DNA from: Acanthosepion lycidas
Taxonomy: Eukaryota; Mollusca; Cephalopoda; Sepiida; Sepiidae
DNA: 64,000 bases
Assembly: GCA_963932145.1 (NCBI GenBank)
Contig: OZ010613.1
Span: 41,036,581-41,100,580, forward strand
Direction: 5' to 3'
The position numbers were made by a program, and so were the translations under genes. Shown here in pieces: positions 61,640-64,000 of the stretch (position 1 is the first letter of the stretch; each line of letters opens with the position of its first letter). Below the pieces are notes generated by a model. That model saw nothing but the letters and a program-made list of their open reading frames with translations, did not search any database and had not been told where the DNA came from.

Positions 61640-61925
61640 TATTTGTGCAATCTCACCTTTTCCTTAACGGCATGAACTAGGGCTGGAGCGAAATATAGGC
61701 ACGTTTGGATTCAATATTAGCGCAAGATCTGCCGACATGAAAAAAACTTTCAGCTCGTTTCGCCGATTGTAATATTTGCGAACGATGTTAATTGCGCTAG
61801 TTCGTTCCTCCTCGCCCCATTCGCGGAACATGGCGAATTTAGGTTTCGCTGGATAACCACTAGGGAAGGAATCGCCAAGTTTGTAGAAATCAGGAAGAAA
61901 TGCGAGCCACAAATGGATTGTAATG

Positions 61926-61978
<53 letters not shown>

Positions 61979-62130
61979 AAAAAAAACAGAAAAAAATGGT
62001 CGCTCCTAGGCGAGCGTTGCGGGGCGGAACGCGTGAATTTAAGGCCAGAACACGCAAAGAAGGATCACGTGGTGCTGCTGTTATAATTGAAAATTTGATA
62101 ACGTTAATGGTGGCCGCAGCTTCGTAGCAA
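61640..62130. promoter_or_regulatory. CpG-rich patch split by a CA microsatellite
   Basis: GTTTCGCCGATTGTAATATT, GTTAATTGCGCTAGTTCG, CCATTCGCGGAACATGGCG and CTAGGCGAGCGTTGCGGGGC show more CpG than the neighbourhood. A (CA)n run occupies about 61930-61973. No splice or TATA evidence identified. Candidate regulatory or unmethylated region only. Confidence 0.3.
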
Positions 62131-62209
62131 ACAATCATGTTATCGCTTGGTTATGTCTCACTGGAACAATAAACCTGGCTACGATGTTATCTTTCTCGTT
62201 AGTTTATTT

Positions 62210-62915
62210 CGCCTCTCAATCACTTTGTTTTCCTGCTCATCAATTATCTTTTTTTCTTTTTCGCTTTCTTCTTTCCTTCCTTATTTCTTTCGTTTTTCTT
62301 TGCTTACATATTATTTACGATTTCTTTCTTTCTTACTTTCAGATTTACTTTCCTGCAATTTGCTTTTTATTTCTTTCTTCCTTTCTTTTTCTTTGTTGCT
62401 ACCTTTTTTCTTTCTTTCGTTTTCCTTGCTTATATTATATTTACGCTTCCTTTCTTCTTTTTTTTTTTACTTCCTTCTTTTCTTCTTTCTTTCGGTTTTT
62501 GCTTTCTTTTTCATTTTTTCTTTCTTTCAGATTTACTTTCCTTTTTTTCTTTCATTTTGATTCTTCTTTCTTTTCTTTTGCTTTTTCTTTCTATTTTCTT
62601 TCTTTTTCCTTCCATTTTCGTCCTGTTTGTTTTTTTATTTGTTTTTAATTCTCTCTTTCCTTCCTTCTTTCTTTTGTTTTTCCTTCCTTTCAGATTTACT
62701 TTTCTTTCTTTCTTTCTTTCTTTCTTTTATTTATTTATTTTTTCTTTCTTTTATTTTAATTTCATTTTTTCTTTCTTCCTTCCTTTCTTTTCCCTTCCGT
62801 TTTTTTTTTCTTTGCCCATTCCTCTTTCTTTCGTCCTTACTTTTACTAAATTTCGATCGCCCTATAGTTTTCTTTCTTTCTTTCTTTCTTTTTTCGTTTA
62901 TTTACCTCTAGCGCC
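62210..62915. repeat. Diverged TTTC/TTCC polypyrimidine tract
   Basis: Punctuated by 'CAGATTTACTTT' at about 62340, 62530 and 62693, suggesting a decayed ~175-bp higher-order unit. The 137-154 aa frames are repeat translations. Confidence 0.85.
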
Positions 62916-62939
62916 TGATGTCATTGTTCCAGTCCAGAT

Positions 62940-63515
62940 GAAAAAAAAAAAAAGAATTTCAAGACAAATAATCCATCTCTCTAGTGTAACCCAGGGGATT
63001 GAACATTTCTATTGAATATATTCCATATGAATATTAATACAGAATCCTTGAAATCTACCCTGCTAAGACCAGCATTTTCATACCAAGAATCAATCCCACC
63101 TGAAAATATTGTCCGACTATCTCCAGTTTTGGTACAAAGCTATATTCATGTGGTACTGCTGAGCTTAACATTCGATATAATTAGCTCCCTTGAATCTTTT
63201 TTTTTTGAGGGAGTTTCTAGAAACGAAACCCTAATGTCAAAGTATATTGTTCTGAGACTTTCAAGAAACGAGAATAATCGGTAAAGGATAACGGCCAATT
63301 TATGTCTGAATTTTAAGTAAATTATCATCATAATCATTGAATGCATCGGCACACTCAGCAGGCCCAGCGTGACAATGAGCGCCTTTTATTAATAATGACG
63401 AAGATCTGATTGCACTAAAGGTAGTCTCAAAGTCACGGGCTTTAGTCCACTTGAAGCAGCAAACACGCGATGTAAGGTTTAAAGATGCGAGTTTCCATTA
63501 CAGAATTGCCCTACG
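62940..63515. other. No recognised feature
   Basis: The + frame 63012-63284 (90 codons) shows no recognisable motif. Low-repeat sequence. Confidence 0.25.
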
Positions 63516-63519
63516 TGTC

Positions 63520-63835
63520 ATTGCTAATAAAGGCGTTCGCTAAGCGAATCTCGTTACCTGGTACCTGTGAGTTCAATCCCTATATCGCGTAATGTAAAAA
63601 AAAATGTAACATATTCTTGTTCAGAGGGAGAAATGAATGACATCATTCACACAAATTAACCAGAAAGAATTAGTTGATGCGAGTTGTTGCTTCTTTCCTA
63701 GACAGCAAACTGGGGACAATGGGTGGAATAAATTAGCAACTCCAATAAAAATCTGAAGAAGGCTGGAAGGTAAATCGGCCGAAACATTGTAGTAATGACA
63801 AGCAAAATGAGGGCACTGTTCCAGTTAATCATTTT
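63520..63835 (+). mobile_element. tRNA-headed repeat, copy H8 (head and body in line)
   Basis: Head: AAAGGCGTTCGC...GTGAGTTCAATCCC (B box at about 63568-63580) with a worn A box. Body: CTGAAGAAGGCTGG at 63752, a 12-nt loop, CGGCCGAAACATTGTAGTAA, and AATGAGGGCACTGTTCC. Here GGCT/GGCC can pair (one G-T) between CTGAAGA and GAAAC. The core bases CTGANGA and GAAA are both intact, but an extra A precedes the stem and no stem I is evident. Confidence 0.55.
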
Positions 63836-64000
63836 ATAAATTATCAAATTTCTGTAGAGAAAAAATAAAAAAAGAGATAGAACTGGCAATTCTCTGTTAT
63901 TAAGCGACTCTTAGGCATTTCATCCACACCAGGTGCCCTACACTTGTATACGAATAATCACGAACTTATTCATAGAATCTATGATTTTTCTAAAAGCTCA
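63836..64000. other. No recognised feature
   Basis: The window ends in AT-rich sequence without visible structure. Confidence 0.3.

Overview
This window looks like intergenic animal DNA. It is AT-rich and crowded with microsatellites, minisatellites and decayed transposable elements of many classes. I found no host protein-coding gene, no intact rRNA or convincing functional tRNA gene, and nothing prokaryotic. The mix points to a lophotrochozoan, most likely a mollusc and perhaps a cephalopod: non-LTR elements, Ty3/gypsy, Penelope-like, Helitron, Tc1/mariner, pogo and hAT elements, long TA and TTTC arrays, and recurring 'GGCACAAGGCC' repeat heads. That assignment is an inference from repeat style, not from a marker gene. 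Nearly all long open frames are translations of simple repeats (poly F/S/L, IYIY, KKER) and are not genes.

Layout. 0-9 kb: an inverted pair of a tRNA-headed repeat whose body carries a GGCC..GGCCGAAACG motif; copies of an AT-rich dispersed repeat; a ~105-bp satellite holding two short mariner MITEs; and a + strand LINE fragment with a YADD reverse-transcriptase motif. 9-16.5 kb: a polypyrimidine array, a ~640-bp block present twice, CAGGGTGTCC-type MITEs, and several LINE pieces, some with a CCHC finger plus an RPD..D (restriction-like endonuclease type) tail. 17-25 kb: a TTTC minisatellite with a 197-225 bp higher-order unit, a CpG-rich unique patch, a LINE interrupted by other elements, a polypurine tract, and an AT-rich satellite in which a MITE has been duplicated together with its host repeat. 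26-31 kb: Penelope-like remnants, including a GIY-YIG-type coding stretch and their terminal sequences, and a well-formed hammerhead-ribozyme-like sequence. 30.8-35.5 kb: a decayed Ty3/gypsy provirus on the minus strand (LTR-like ends, zinc knuckles, protease end, RT, RNase H start, integrase) riddled with later insertions. 36-48 kb: LINE pieces, tandem Tc1-like remnants and a long diverged TTTC array. 48-58.5 kb: a tRNA-like sequence, a ~1-kb hAT-like element, 140-bp and 187-bp tandem repeats, pogo-like MITEs, and a TIR-bounded mariner-type element with a partial transposase. 58.5-64 kb: a complete small non-autonomous Helitron, foldback hairpins, a CpG-rich patch and another polypyrimidine tract.

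The most noteworthy items are (i) the hammerhead-like motif at 28.65-28.71 kb; (ii) twelve copies of a short hairpin MITE whose termini match those of the human MADE1/Hsmar1 family; (iii) a tRNA-headed repeat family with a recurring CTGAWGA..GGCC..GGCCGAAACG core; (iv) a structurally complete ~330-bp Helitron; and (v) several near-perfect foldback palindromes. Nested insertions allow a relative-age reading, for example LINE, then pogo MITE; gypsy, then tRNA-headed repeat and pogo MITEs; satellite, then MITE, then duplication of both.
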